From Euglena gracilis (taxonomy: Eukaryota > Euglenida > Euglenophyceae > Euglenales), in assembly GCA_039621445.1 (NCBI GenBank), contig CP154957.1:17864595-17928594 (forward strand): a stretch of 64,000 nt of DNA, given 5' to 3'. The translations under genes were made by a program, and so were the position numbers. Positions 17,113-27,599 of the stretch are shown here, one piece after another. The notes beneath the pieces are model-generated. The model made no database searches. It saw nothing but the letters and a program-made list of their open reading frames with translations, and was not told where the DNA came from. Numbering within the stretch: the first letter of the stretch is position 1; each line of letters begins with the position of its first letter.

Positions 17113-19375
17113 CCCCTCCCGCCGCGGCCTGCTTCCGGACCAGCCGGAGAGCTGGTCGGAGGGTGGACGACGGCTTCTCCTGCACCACGGACTCCTCCTG
17201 CATGGGCTTCTCCATCTGGACCGTTCTCACCTCTGGCACTGGTTGCTGCCGGGCCACCGGCACCGGCTGCTGCTCGGCCGGGGGTGGCGGAGCCTTGGCG
17301 GGCATGGCCGGCACCGCCTTGGCTTGGGAGGATATGATCACCTTCAAGACGATCTGGTCCAGCCGCTGCACGGCTATCACCACGGCTTGCGTCTGGACGT
17401 TCACCTTCTGCACTTCGGTCTCCACCACCCGGATCTTGTCTCCGGGGCTGTCCGCGGCGAGCCGTTGCACGGCCACGGTCAGCCCTTGGGCTTGGGCTCC
17501 CACCTTCTGGATCTCCGTCTCCACCTTCTGGATCCTCCCCACGATCAGCGGCGGCAGCTCAGCGGCCTTTGTCTCCTTGGCCGCGGCTGCCTCCACCTTG
17601 GTGGTGAGGGAGGACACCTGCGCCACCAGGAACTTGACCTGCTCCTTCAGCCAGGCGTTCTCGGCCTGCTGATACTGCAGCTGCTCCACCAGGCGCGGCG
17701 TCACCTCCACCGCCTTGCCCTGCGCCACCGCAGTCGCCTCCACCTTGGCGGTGAAGGCGGCCATCTGCACCTCGACGGCGTTGAGCTTCCCCTGCAGCTG
17801 GACGTTCTCGGCCCGCTGCCGCTCCTTCTCTTGCAGCAGCTCCTGCACGGCGGCCTTGAGGTGCGCCACCTCCACCAGCTCGGCTAGTCCACTCGTCGGT
17901 ACGCCGCTCTTCACCGCCATCACCGCGGCCGCGGCGTTGTCTTCCGCCTCCTTCACCTTCGCCCGGATCCTTCGCAGATCTTCGCTGAAGTCTCCGAGCG
18001 CGTCGTGGGTGTACTTCTCCACTCTTGTCATCCGCTCCTCCGCCGTGGCCACCATGGGCATGAGCTTGTGGAGTTGTGATATTCCTTGATGTAGTCTGAC
18101 GATGTCGTCCTTCACCTTCACCACGTTCTCCATCAGGTCCACGTGGGCCCCTTCTTGGGCCGCCATCCTTTTCTTCAGCTCTTGTACCGCCACTCCTTGC
18201 TCGTCCACCTTGTCCTTCACGGCGGCGGCCATTTGCACGGCCGCCCAGCTGTCCCACATCTCCTTCGCCTTGGAGCCGATGAAGTCGACGGTGTTGCAGA
18301 GGCGGTCCATCCGCGTCTGCAACGCAGCGTATGCAGCCTCCCACTCGGGGGGGCCCTGCATGGTCTCGTCCGGCTTCTCCTCGGTGTCGTACATCTCGCT
18401 CTGGTCTGCGCCCGCCAGCCACTCCTCGTCGTCATCACGAGGACCTTCTCCCCGGCGTTGTTGATCACCTTCACCTTCTCCTTCACCTTCATCGGAGAGG
18501 CCCAGCCGCGGCACTTTGTGCGGCCGGACCGAGGATGGGGGGGTACGGAAGTGCGGGTGCAAGGCAGTGCTCGGGTGTTCGCTGGGGGACCGGTAGGGAG
18601 GCGGCACTCCCACCGGTGCGGCGATGGCTGCTTGGCTGGACGACGACGCCATCTGCGACGGCGAGGGCCCTGCCACCGGTACAGGTGGCAGAGCAGACTG
18701 CAGGGACGGATGCACAGATGGGATCAGGCCAGCCACGGGGACGGGGATCCCGTCTCGGCCCTCGGACTCGCCGGGGCCCAGCTCATGGGCGGGGTGATAT
18801 GTGATGGCCCGCATGCCCTCATCAGGGCTCCTCGGTGGCCCGGGGCTGGGCACGGGCACCGGCAGGCCTGCGAAGGCCCGCTCACTCTGCAGCTCCGGGA
18901 CGCCCCACAGGTGGGGCACCTCGGACGGGAACGGGAACGGGAAGGGCAGGGAAGGGATCAGCTGGGGGAAGGGTGGTGTCCCGGGGAAAAGCTGAGAGGG
19001 TGGAGCCCCGGGTGGTAGCCAGGGGGTCGGGTCCCAGCTCTGGGGCTGGGCTGATTTCGGGAACAGGAGGGGGACTTGGGACGAGTCTCGAGGGCTATCG
19101 ACTAGGGACTCGGATTGGAGGGGGATGAGTGGGAGTTGGGGTGGGGCTGGGAGCGCGGGAAACGGGGATTGTGGGGATGGGAGTGGGGATGGGGCAGGGG
19201 ATCGGGGGTATCTTTTCGGGGTGTTTTCTTGCGCTTCCCGAGGGCTATCGGAAAGACTTGCGGTGGGGGCTACCACTTCAGAGTCCGCCACAAAGGTTGG
19301 CATCCTGTCTGTGTCCCGGTGGACCGTAGCCTCTTCGTGTGTGGAAAATTCTGGGGAGGTGTGCACGCTTTGCAT
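17098..19375 (-). CDS. Gag N-terminal part: proline-rich and coiled-coil region
   Basis: Starts at ATG 19375, 57 bp inside the primer binding site. Residues 1-290 are Pro/Ser-rich, and about 290-345 is acidic (EGEGEGEG). Residues 350-720 are heptad-rich helices (AVQELKKRM, IQKVETEIQKVGAQAQ, VVETEVQKVNVQTQ), a long coiled coil. This frame runs on to a stop at 16793, but beyond the G run near 17105 its sequence turns to Arg/Ser/Pro-rich nonsense while the next frame carries capsid sequence. The junction is therefore a frameshift or indel in a homopolymer. The start is supported by its position just after the PBS. Confidence 0.8.
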
Positions 19376-19431
19376 TTCAAAAAGAAGGCACTTGAGAAAA
19401 TGGCCTTCAATGGAAAACGTAGAACGAACAA

Positions 19432-19444
19432 GCCTCTGCTACCA
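19432..19444 (-). other. Primer binding site
   Basis: Directly after the 5' LTR the minus strand reads TGGTAGCAGAGGC. It has the TGG start and general form of a PBS matching the 3' end of a cellular tRNA, and it differs by few bases from the initiator-Met type TGGTATCAGAGCC. The exact tRNA is not determined. Confidence 0.8.
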
Positions 19445-19857
19445 GTTTTCCCCTCTCGCCGGTTCGGTGACCGTGCGCGGAATGGGCTCCCCGGCAGGCC
19501 GAGTGGGGGAAAACAGTCACCCGGCGCTCCGGTAAAAATAGGCACACACGCCCCAAAAATTCCCTTTTTTTTGTGTCTTTCGGTCCCTGAATTCAGCCAG
19601 AACCTGGGTTCCGGCAGCCAAATAATTCAAAAAATGGGGGGGGGGACGGTATTTTTGGCCAACTCCTTGGGGGTGCCTCTGAAGCAGTAGGGGGGGGGGG
19701 GAGGAAAAGCCTGGTTTGAATTTAAAAAAAGGGTAGCGGGGGGGACGGATGAACACCTTCACCTTGATTCCCAGCGCCGCTTGCTCTTCTTTTTTTTGAA
19801 TTGAAATTCTTTCCTTTTGATTGACCTTCCGGATTGACTTTTTGAACTTCTTGGACA
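19444..19857 (-). repeat. 5' LTR of the methyltransferase-bearing gypsy element
   Basis: Near-identical partner of 5574-5986. Its outer flank at 19858 begins tgagagcggc, which does not match the five bases outside the 3' LTR. Transcription of gag-pol would start here, but no promoter motif was identified. Confidence 0.92.
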
Positions 19858-21295
19858 TGAGAGCGGCTTGGAATATAGTTTGTGCTCCACGCCCCAAACT
19901 CCCGCAATTAAATGGCTGGGGGGGGATTGACCACGGAAGTAAGCAAGATTTCAGAAATCCCTGACAGACACTGCAAGGGGACAGTGTTGTGTGTGACGGA
20001 GCCAGGGCGTTGCAAAGGAAATTTCACCTCACCCCGGGGGGGGGGCACCCTGCAAGCAACTTTTTCCCAATAGCAGCCTTTTTCAAAGCACTGGACACCA
20101 TTCACCCCTATCATTTTTGTTCATTTGCATCCGCAAGAAAGGCAGCTGGACAGTAACAGAATTTTTCGCTCAGGGGTTAAAAAAAATCCAAAAATGTGCA
20201 AATATTGGTTGGAAAAGGGTTGGCCCAGGAAAATGTGGGGTCGAAAATTGTTTTTCCCCCCATTATTCAATTTTGTGGATAGTGTTGGATGTTGGGGGTT
20301 CTTTTTGGCACCTAGTTTGACATTTGGGTTGGGCCCAGGTTCCTGGAACTCAAGCAACGCCTTGCATGGAACCAAATCACGGGAATACGGTGAGAAAACA
20401 CAACAATGGGCACCACACATCAGTGGAGCCTGTGGCATTTGAGCAGAGTGGCAGTCTGCAGAGTGGCAGTCTGCAGAGTCGGGCAAAGTAGCAGATTAAG
20501 AAACAAATTTTCAGGAAAACCCGTACCCTCACAACCTGTGTGAAAAAAAATGGATTGCAGTCACAGCAAGGTTGGATGGTTAATTGAAAAATGATTAGTA
20601 CCTTGTGACCCCCAGTTTTTCTTTGTGGAAAGAAGTGATGTCCGAGGGTTGGGAACATTTCTTGAAGGAAGATGGCAAGGTTTTGTGCAATGCCAATGTG
20701 GATGAAAATTTTTTTCAAATAGTGTTGAATGTTTCATGTAAAACTCCACACTTTTTTGGTGGTGCTTGGCGTGTTGTGGAGTTGTGGAGTGACGGTTCTT
20801 TGCCCAACCTTGGCCGTAGGTGAAAAGAACTGTTTCAACCCATGCATCTTGGCCCGTGTTCAGCTTGCGATTCAGTGCAATAAGAAGAGGCTGGGCATGC
20901 TTGAAATTGGAGCTGCACAAAGGCTCGTGCGTACGGCATGTGCAGAATTTTGTATCCATTCCAGTCCTGAAATTGGGGAATAAGCAAGTTCGAGGGGAGG
21001 GAGCTGAAAATTACCTCAGAGGTGACCTCCTCTGCATTCACATCTTTCGTGAGCTGCACCACACCCTGACCGCCTTGAAAACAGAAGTCATCAACGATGA
21101 ATGGGCCAGCCACACAGGGTGGTTTGTCCATGGGGTCGTTTTGGAGGAGGACAGTTGACGGTGAGGTGAGAGTGACTTTTGTCCTCGGGTGTCGATCAGT
21201 ACGAACTTGTCTGTTTCTGAATGAAATGCAATGGATAATTAAAAGGCAGAAGAGGGGAAAAACCTTCAGAGTAGCTGTGCCAAATCCTTTGTGTT
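19858..21295. other. Repeat-poor stretch, no gene identified
   Basis: Mixed-composition sequence with short frames on both strands. Nothing is conserved enough to call. It may include introns or untranslated parts of the GRF finger gene that follows on the minus strand. Confidence 0.4.
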
Positions 21296-21345
21296 GAGGG
21301 TCTCCTTTCATCACCTGCCCCGTTTTTTGCATCTTCTTCCGGCTT

Positions 21346-21510
21346 TGTGATCCAGAGAAAGGAGCCATGTTTTTGCATGGATTTGGATTCGCAGGCGATG
21401 TAAACTCGCCCAGGGTTTTTTCCTGAGCTTAACCTTCGAACAATCAAATCAGAGTTGCACTTCTCACATTTGCCCACCCGGCTGTCAATGCAGGATTCAT
21501 TTTGTGGAGG
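21346..21510 (-). CDS. GRF-type zinc finger exon (partial gene)
   Basis: The minus strand encodes GKCEKCNSDLIVRR, then GKNPGRVYIAC and HGSFLWITK. This is the GRF zinc finger pattern C-x2-C ... GRxFxxC ... CxFFxW, known to bind single-stranded nucleic acid in several DNA repair proteins. The fourth ligand, normally Cys before the FxW, looks replaced by His. A candidate splice acceptor (gacag) lies near 21480. Flanking exons are uncertain, and the gene may continue from the exon at 21747-21926. Confidence 0.5.
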
Positions 21511-21746
21511 GTTATCCAGCTTGCTAGAATGAAGTGCTGGTTGCCCCTGTTTTCTCCTCAACACGTCTGAAATTTTCCAAAATTTGATTTTGTAGTTCCA
21601 CGTGGCGTATAAATGAAGTTGCAATTTCTGCTCCCCCCAGTGACTGATTTTGCTTTTGGGAAAATGAGTGGGTGGATGAATCCCCCCCTTGCTGCAACTG
21701 AAAATGAGTGGCTCGATGACCCCCCCATTGAGCAACTGAAAACAGC

Positions 21747-21926
21747 CTGTTCAACATTGATCTCATTCTTCTGAAACCGGTCAATCAAAATTAGATGTTG
21801 CTCCTCTGCAGGGATTCTGTCACCAATCCCGGCGAATTTCATGTGCTTCGGTGGAGGGATGCCGAAATCAGATTCAATGCTTGTCCTCTTCAATGCACGA
21901 GCGGGAGTCAAACACAGGGCATCCAT
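21747..21926 (-). CDS. Possible exon upstream of the GRF finger
   Basis: From an ATG at 21926 the minus strand reads MDALCLTPARALKR ... IPPPKHMKFAGIGDRIPAEE ... LILIDRFQKNE. Unlike its surroundings this has balanced, protein-like composition. It lies 280 bp before the GRF exon on the same strand. A helical piece HVELQNQILENFRRVEEKTG lies between them in another frame (about 21530-21610), so several short exons are possible. No domain is recognised. Confidence 0.35.
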
Positions 21927-22479
21927 GGATTCAAATGAATGAGTTAATTTGTGCTTTGAAAATTTGGCATTATTCTGAAGATGGACAATGTTTCTTCTTG
22001 TCTTGTTTCTTATACAATGAAAAATTATTTTTGGCGCCATTAAAAGTGCAGGTAAATCAACAAACAGAAATTTTGCGTACTTGGACTCCCTGGTTCTCAG
22101 TTGGGCTGATGATGCGAGGCCATTGGGGGCAGTCTGCGGAATGGAGGAAGAAAGGGAGTAAACCAGGCAAATGGAAACATTCTCCTGAGAGGAGCAGCAC
22201 CATGTCAAATTGTCAAATTTCTGCAAAACAGATCTGTATTCTCTTCTACCACCCTGGCACTGAAAGAATGTGGTGGCACATTGATTGTACGCAACATTGG
22301 CTACTGCAATTGGGTGTCACATTGGTGATCTACCACATGATGTGGCAATCCGAAGAGGTATGTTTTGTTTATTCTGCTTTTTTGTAAAGAAGGAAATGAG
22401 GAATATTTTCTGCAACCTGAAAAGGAAAAGGAAATGGACAATGTATCACCCCCGCAGACACCCTCCAGGCACCGTGGGA

Positions 22480-22675
22480 TCCCAAAATGGCCACTCCGTG
22501 GTGGGGGACAATTTTGGGGGGTCAACTTTTGCCTCCCCCCCTAGACTGAACTCTCACTCGCCCCTGAATGGAAGGGGGGTTCTGGACCTTCAGGGGAGGT
22601 TCAAAAAAAGGGGGGGTTCCAAAGCTTCAGGGGGGGGGTACTGAAAAAAATGCACAAATTGTGAATTATACTTCT
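22480..22675 (+). repeat. G-run rich dispersed sequence
   Basis: Contains gccaccgtggg, ccccccctagactgaac and several GGGGG runs (22500-22640), similar in style to the 33-bp G-run array that follows. No gene. Confidence 0.4.
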
Positions 22676-22779
22676 CTGGGGGGCGGGGGCAGATTGAATA
22701 AAAAATGCAGATTGTGGTGCAAAGTTTTCAGGAGGGCTGCCCAAAAAGAAGTACGGATTGTGGCCCAACTTTTCTTTTC

Positions 22780-22935
22780 GGGGGGGGGGGGGGAAAATTT
22801 AAATTATCAGTGTCACGGGGGGGGGGGCAGAAAATTAAATTCTTCAGTCTCACAGGGGGGGGCAGAAAATTGAAATTTTCAGTCTCACAGGGGGGCTGAA
22901 AAATAAAAGCACGGGGGGGGGAGGGCTGAAAATTA
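22780..22935 (+). repeat. G-run array related to 11885-12118
   Basis: Four units with G run, cagaaaatt, AT word and cagtctcac(a/g). This is the reverse complement of the unit inside the gypsy insertion. Confidence 0.8.
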
Positions 22936-22974
22936 CCTGTGGGACAAAACTAGTCACCGCTGGCACCAAACCGA

Positions 22975-23180
22975 TTCCAAGAAGTGGCACAAAACTGGCC
23001 AAAATATGTGGCCCCAAAACTGGCCCCTGATGCAGCACCAAACTGGTCCCAAAATGTGGCCCCCTCAGATGTGGTACCAAACTGGTGCAAAAATGTGGCC
23101 CAAAAACTGGCCCCAAGATGTGGCACGAAACTGGCCAAAGATGTGGTTCCAAACTGGCCCCAAAACTGACCCCAAGATGT
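22975..23180 (+). repeat. Short tandem repeat, about 22-25 bp
   Basis: Eight degenerate units of atgtggccccaaaactggc. Consecutive units vary between ccc, acg and ttc after gtgg. No coding sense. Confidence 0.8.
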
Positions 23181-23801
23181 GAATGTGAATCAAAAAAAAC
23201 TGTAAAGCAAATCACCAGATCACCATTACTGCAAACAAAATGGACAGACAAACAAAAACCTTCGAGTTTCAAGGCACAGCAACAGGAATCAGAAAACATA
23301 AACGACGGCCATTCCCAAGAAAAGGGAGCAGTTTAGCAGGGACATGCTCAGGTCCAGATTAGTGCCCTTATTTCACGTCAATTCACTGTAACTCAGCATC
23401 TTGAACTTCTCCAGCAGCAAAACTGCCTTTTCAGCTTCTTGGTGTTGACTTGTCACTTGTAACTTGAAGTTGAAACTTGATGTTGATAACATACATTGAT
23501 AAACTTTCTTCCACTTTGACTTGCTCGGAACTCCAACACTACCCACCAGACGCTTTCAGTTGTTGGGATCTGAATCAAGAGATGGACACACATACATTGA
23601 AATATGGGACGGGTGGAAAATTGTCTGGCGTGGTTCTTAATTCGTTCGGCTACCGCAGCCTGTTTCGCGATCTACAATACCTCGACCAGACTAAAGCCGT
23701 CAGGACTAATGTCGCCCCCACAGTTGTGAGTCGTCGGGACTTATGTCGCCCCTTGGATGGGGTCGACAATAAGCTCGGGCGGTCATTAAGCCCCTCCGGG
23801 A
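23181..23801. other. No gene seen
   Basis: Mixed composition. The part 23690-23800 (gtcgcccc, cattaagcccctccggg) resembles the outer part of the insertion at 11700-11740 and may belong to the same mobile family as the next feature. Confidence 0.4.
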
Positions 23802-23880
23802 TTTGGCTACCCCCGGTATAAGACCCCCCCCTAGGATTTTGGTTCCCGAGGGGGGGTCTTATATGGGGGGGGGCATGGTA
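23802..23880. mobile_element. Foldback element, family with TCTTATAT word
   Basis: Left: ggctacccccggtataaga then C run. Right: G run, gtcttatat, G run, catggtagc. The inverted ends are GCTACC...GGTAGC with the inverted word ATAAGAC/GTCTTAT next to the runs. It is the shortest clean copy and lacks the GC hairpin core. Confidence 0.75.
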
Positions 23881-24285
23881 GCTAGCATCCAGGTTGCCAA
23901 TTAAGGGGGGGGTCACTCATTTCAAAAGAAAATGGCTTCCAATAATGAGGGTTCCAATAATGAGGGTCAAGAAAGCAAACACAGTTGGAGTGAGCGCGTG
24001 GCAATGCGAGGGTGAGGGTGCAAGCAAGGTGAACAAACGTGTCAGTGCGAATGTGGCATCTCACGTGAGAAGTTCTGTCCATACAATATTCTTCACTCCT
24101 TGGGCTGCGTTTGAGGCTCCAGCAGCCAGTTAGGTCCACAAATACACTGTTGATTGTATCAAATAATTTGCAACATCACGTGCAACATGTGAAACCTTGG
24201 AGCGTAAGCTTAACACTTAACACCTTTTTGATCTGTGCCTTGGGGGTGGGAGTATTAGAGTGGCTGGGTGGGTTGGGGTCAGTCT

Positions 24286-24466
24286 ACCACCCCCCCCCCC
24301 TTATTGTCCCCCCCCCCTTATTGTCCCTGGGCCCTGGCCGACGGGGGATTTTTTGGCCCGGCCAATGAAAATTCCTTTGGTACCCCTTTATTGTCCCCCC
24401 CCCCTTATTGTCCGGTCGGGCCTCCCGGGGAGAGGTCGGTGGGACAATGAGGGGGGGGGGGGTGGT
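24286..24466. mobile_element. Foldback element, family with CTTATTGTCC word, flanked by AGTCT
   Basis: Starts accaccccc and ends gggggtggt. Inside are three copies of C run + ttattgtcc and one inverted gggacaatgaggggg. Direct repeats AGTCT stand at 24281-24285 and 24467-24471, a likely target duplication. Confidence 0.75.
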
Positions 24467-24471
24467 AGTCT

Positions 24472-25278
24472 GGCCTAATGGACAGTTGTTGAAAAGTGTG
24501 GGGGTTTGGGTCATAGAGAGAATCCACTTCTTTTCAAGTCAGAAGAGCCCTGGGGAGAGTGGTAGGTGGGTGGGTCTGCAACGGTGGGAGTCCAGCCTGC
24601 TGCTTTTTTTTTGCCAGTGGTTTCCAGCCAGGTTTAAGTTGAATGCCGTGCATCTGCCCCCCTCCCCCATGTGCTAGATCTTCCACCTGCCAGCCAGCAT
24701 CTTTTTGAAGCCAGCGCACACTCAGGGGTGGCATCGGGGCCATTGGTGGCAGCATGCGGGTGAATTTTTCTTTCGTGTGCGGGGTCCCTTTTTTCTGTTT
24801 GACTGGCCGTCTTTTTTTTTTCTCTGGTTGACTGGCCGGAATTTTGTCCTTCAGGTCCGCCCTGTTTGGCGTGCCGGAATGTTCGTTTGTTCCCCCTCCG
24901 CTTTTCTCCCGGTTTTCACCTGATGCCAAAACTGTTTCTTTGTTGGTGATCCCCCCTTTCTCCAGTTCAATGGGCAGATTTTTTGTGTGCGACTGTTCTT
25001 TTTTCCCCTTGGTGAGAAATTTGCCTGTTTTTCAGTCAATTCTTGAGCAAAGACAAAAAATTGGACAGAAATGGAACAACAAAAGTTGTTGCGGGAAAAA
25101 AATCCTTGACAATGCAGTTCCGGCTTCTTGAAGAACACGAACAGATGAGGATGATGTTGAGAAGAGTTGTTGTTCATGAACTCCAGGTTGTCAAAAGAGG
25201 TCGTCAAAAAAGCACAAAACCCAACCCGTCAAAATGGACTGGACAACCAAACAGCAGTTGCAAAGGAATAACAACACA
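24472..25278. other. No gene identified
   Basis: T-rich and mixed sequence. Frames on the minus strand (24534-24929) are Lys-rich over A/T runs and have no recognised feature. Confidence 0.4.
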
Positions 25279-25652
25279 TACCCCCCCCCCCCCCCCCCGA
25301 GCTATTCCCCCCCCCCGAGCTATTCCCATTGGGGGTACGGGAATAGCTCACTGTCATAGCACTTTTTATAAAGAACTTCCTAAGAAAGTGGTCAAAAATT
25401 GACGTTTTTGGACCATTTTCAAAAATCACCTTTTGGCAAATGTGCTCAAAATTGACCATTTTTTGCGAACATCCAAAAAAGTTGCCAAAAAATGACCCCT
25501 TTTGGGGTGCCCGAGGGTCGGGTATGGGAATAGCTCGGGGGGGGGGGGGACCTAGGTCCCCCCCCCCCCGAGCTGTTCCCCCCCGTACTGTTCCCATTGG
25601 GCCGTAAAGGGTCCCGGGGACGGGAATAGCTCGGGGGGGGGGGCATGGTAAC
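25279..25652. mobile_element. Foldback element, family with GAGCTATTCCC word, 11-bp flanking repeat
   Basis: Begins tacccccc and ends gggggcatggtaac. The word gagctattccc and its complement gggaatagctc each flank C or G runs several times. The direct repeat ataacaacaca stands at 25268-25278 and 25653-25663. The interior (caaaaattgacgtttttgg, ttggcaaatgtgctc) is shared with 46084-46429. Confidence 0.8.
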
Positions 25653-25744
25653 ATAACAACACACACACACACAAATGCAGCAGACAACTCATTTTGGTCC
25701 CAATCCAGTCCACCAGTAGTGCAAACGTGAACTACTGACGACCC

Positions 25745-26165
25745 CAACGCAACCGTACTTCCCAAATTTCCCAGATGCAAACTGACACGCCAAACAGAAC
25801 AGCATGCTTCCAATGCTGTCAAACCAAAATCTCCCAGATGCAAACTGAAACGCCAAACAGAACAGCATGCTTCCCAGATGCAAACTGAAACGCCAAACAG
25901 AACAGCATGCTTCCCAGATGCAAACTGACACGCACGCAAACTGAACGGCATGCTTCCAATGCTGTCAAACCAAAATCTCCCAGATGCAAACTGAAACGCC
26001 AAACAGAACAGCATGCTTCCCAGATGCAAACTGAAACGCCAAACAGAACAGCATGCTTCCCAGATGCAAACTGACACGCCAAACAGAACAGCATGCTTCC
26101 AATGCTGTCAAACCAAAATCTCCCAGATGCAAACTGAAACGCCAAACAGAACAGCATGCTTCCAT
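25745..26165 (-). repeat. Minisatellite, inverse copy of 5287-5545
   Basis: Ten or so units of agcatgcttcccagatgcaa and ctgaaacgccaaacagaac, with variants carrying tgctgtcaaaccaaaatctc. Both copies are followed by cttgtgctta, then a G run, so they share more than the repeat. Confidence 0.9.
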
Positions 26166-26204
26166 GCTTGTGCTTACCGACCGGGGGGGGAGGGGGGGGT
26201 GGGT

Positions 26205-26430
26205 GCTATAGGGTGCCTGCCCCTAGCAGGCACACCCCCCCCCCGGGGGGGATAGGGGTCCGGGCCGGACCCAGAAAATTTTCATTGAAAATGGCCTTTT
26301 CCGGGCCCCTGGCGCCTTCGGCGCCGGGGTCGGAGGGGGGTGCCTGCTAGGGGCAGGCACCCCCCAAAACCCTACCCCCCCCCGGGGGGGTCGGATCGGG
26401 TGCCATGGGGTGCCTGCCCCTAGTGTGGGC
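26205..26430. mobile_element. Foldback element, family with GGTGCCTGCCCCTAG word
   Basis: ggtgcctgcccctag occurs at both ends, with inverted ctaggggcaggcacc inside and C/G runs beside them. The core has the hairpin ggcgccttcggcgcc at 26308-26322. It sits between the minisatellite and the truncated gypsy end, so it inserted into that earlier arrangement. Confidence 0.75.
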
Positions 26431-26607
26431 GGCGGGAGGCGGCCTGGCGCCTGCGCACCTGAATCAGCGAATTTTCTGCCCCATTCCGCTACTTTTTTTA
26501 CCTGTGTACTTTTCCCCCCCAGGTTCTCTCTTCCGAATGTTTCATTCAAAGAATTGTGCATGCTGAAGGAAGGAATTTCAAAAATTCAATCTGAGTTCAA
26601 GGAATCA
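26431..26607 (+). mobile_element. Truncated second copy of the gypsy element's 3' end
   Basis: Matches 5987-6180 in inverse orientation with few changes, including gaatcagcgaattttctgcc and gaaggaaggaatttc. The match ends at ggaatcaatt, exactly where the LTR should begin. The LTR itself is missing and a ggtccggtcccgggggacc palindrome follows. Confidence 0.8.
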
Positions 26608-26719
26608 ATTAGGGGGGGTCCGGTCCCGGGGGACCCACAAAAATCACAAAAAGTGCTAAATAAAAATAGCACTTCACAATTTTCGGCGCCGAGAAGTATA
26701 TCCCACTCCCCTTCAGAAA

Positions 26720-27300
26720 AACCCCCTGGGGGTTCAGCCAAGATTTCCAACCGTGATTCTGAAAAAACCCACGGGGGGGCAGCCAAAATTTCCCAACCGT
26801 GATTCTGAAAAAACCCGGGGGCCCAGCCAAAATTTCCAACCGTAATTCTGAAAAAGGCAGGGGGTTTTAGCTGCAATCTCCTGCCGTTATTCTTAAAAAA
26901 CCTAGGGGGGTCCAGCCAAAGCTTCCCAGCCATGATTCTGAAAAACACCCAGGGGGATCCAACAAATATATCCTGAAAATACCCACAGTGATTCAGCCAA
27001 AATTTCCAACTATAATTCTGAAAAAGAAAACCCCAGGGGGGGCCTAGCCAAAATTCCCATCCGTTACTGTGAAAAAAACCAGTGCAGTCCAGCCAATGTT
27101 TCCAACCGTAATTCTGAAAAAACCCGGGGGTCCAGCCAAACTATCCCAACCGTGAATATGAAAGAACCCAGGGGCCCAGCCAAAATTTCTAACCGCGATT
27201 CTGAAAAAACCCGGGGGGGATCCAACAAAATATCCTGAAAATATCCACATGGATTCAGCCAAAATTCCAACTGTGACTCTGAAAAAACCCGGTGGGGGGG
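26720..27300 (-). repeat. 45-bp satellite, array 1 (inverse orientation)
   Basis: About 13 units of cagccaaaatttccaaccg, tgattctgaaaaaaccc and ggggg. The G run varies most. The same unit is in arrays 28326-28815 (same sense) and 29600-30980 (opposite sense). Confidence 0.9.
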
Positions 27301-27599
27301 TTGCTGTCTCCCCCCTTGAGGTGGGAGGGTGTTGTGTGTCTTGTTGTGCAGCCCAAAAAATCAAAGAAGTCGGGCTAGTTCAAAAAGATTGTGAAAGAAA
27401 AGAATTTGGCTGTGTCCTAACTGGCTTGGACGGGGGGGGCAGACTGCGCTCATTTGGGCATATCATGGTGTGGTGCACATCTTGTCGAGAAGTGACATCC
27501 GGCATGCAGGAGAACTGCGCGTGCACATCTTCATCGATAATCACCATGATCCTGACGGTCGTACAGGGGGTCATGATCAGGCATTTGCTTAAGGGATTG

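Larger units (their letters stand above)
5574..19857 (-). mobile_element. Ty3/gypsy chromovirus with encoded DNA methyltransferase (14.3 kb)
   Basis: Two direct repeats of 413 and 414 bp (5574-5986 and 19444-19857) bound the element, and on the minus strand they begin TGTCCAAG. By eye they differ at two bases plus one single-base indel, so the insertion is recent. A primer binding site follows the 5' LTR. Domain order is Gag, methyltransferase, protease, RT, RNase H, integrase, chromodomain, which is the Ty3/gypsy order with a chromovirus tail plus the extra methyltransferase. A 2.7 kb G-rich noncoding segment lies between pol and the 3' LTR. Target site duplications of 4-6 bp are not visible, perhaps because the 3' flank is a G run. 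The copy has one in-frame stop, one frame change and one internal insertion. Confidence 0.9.
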
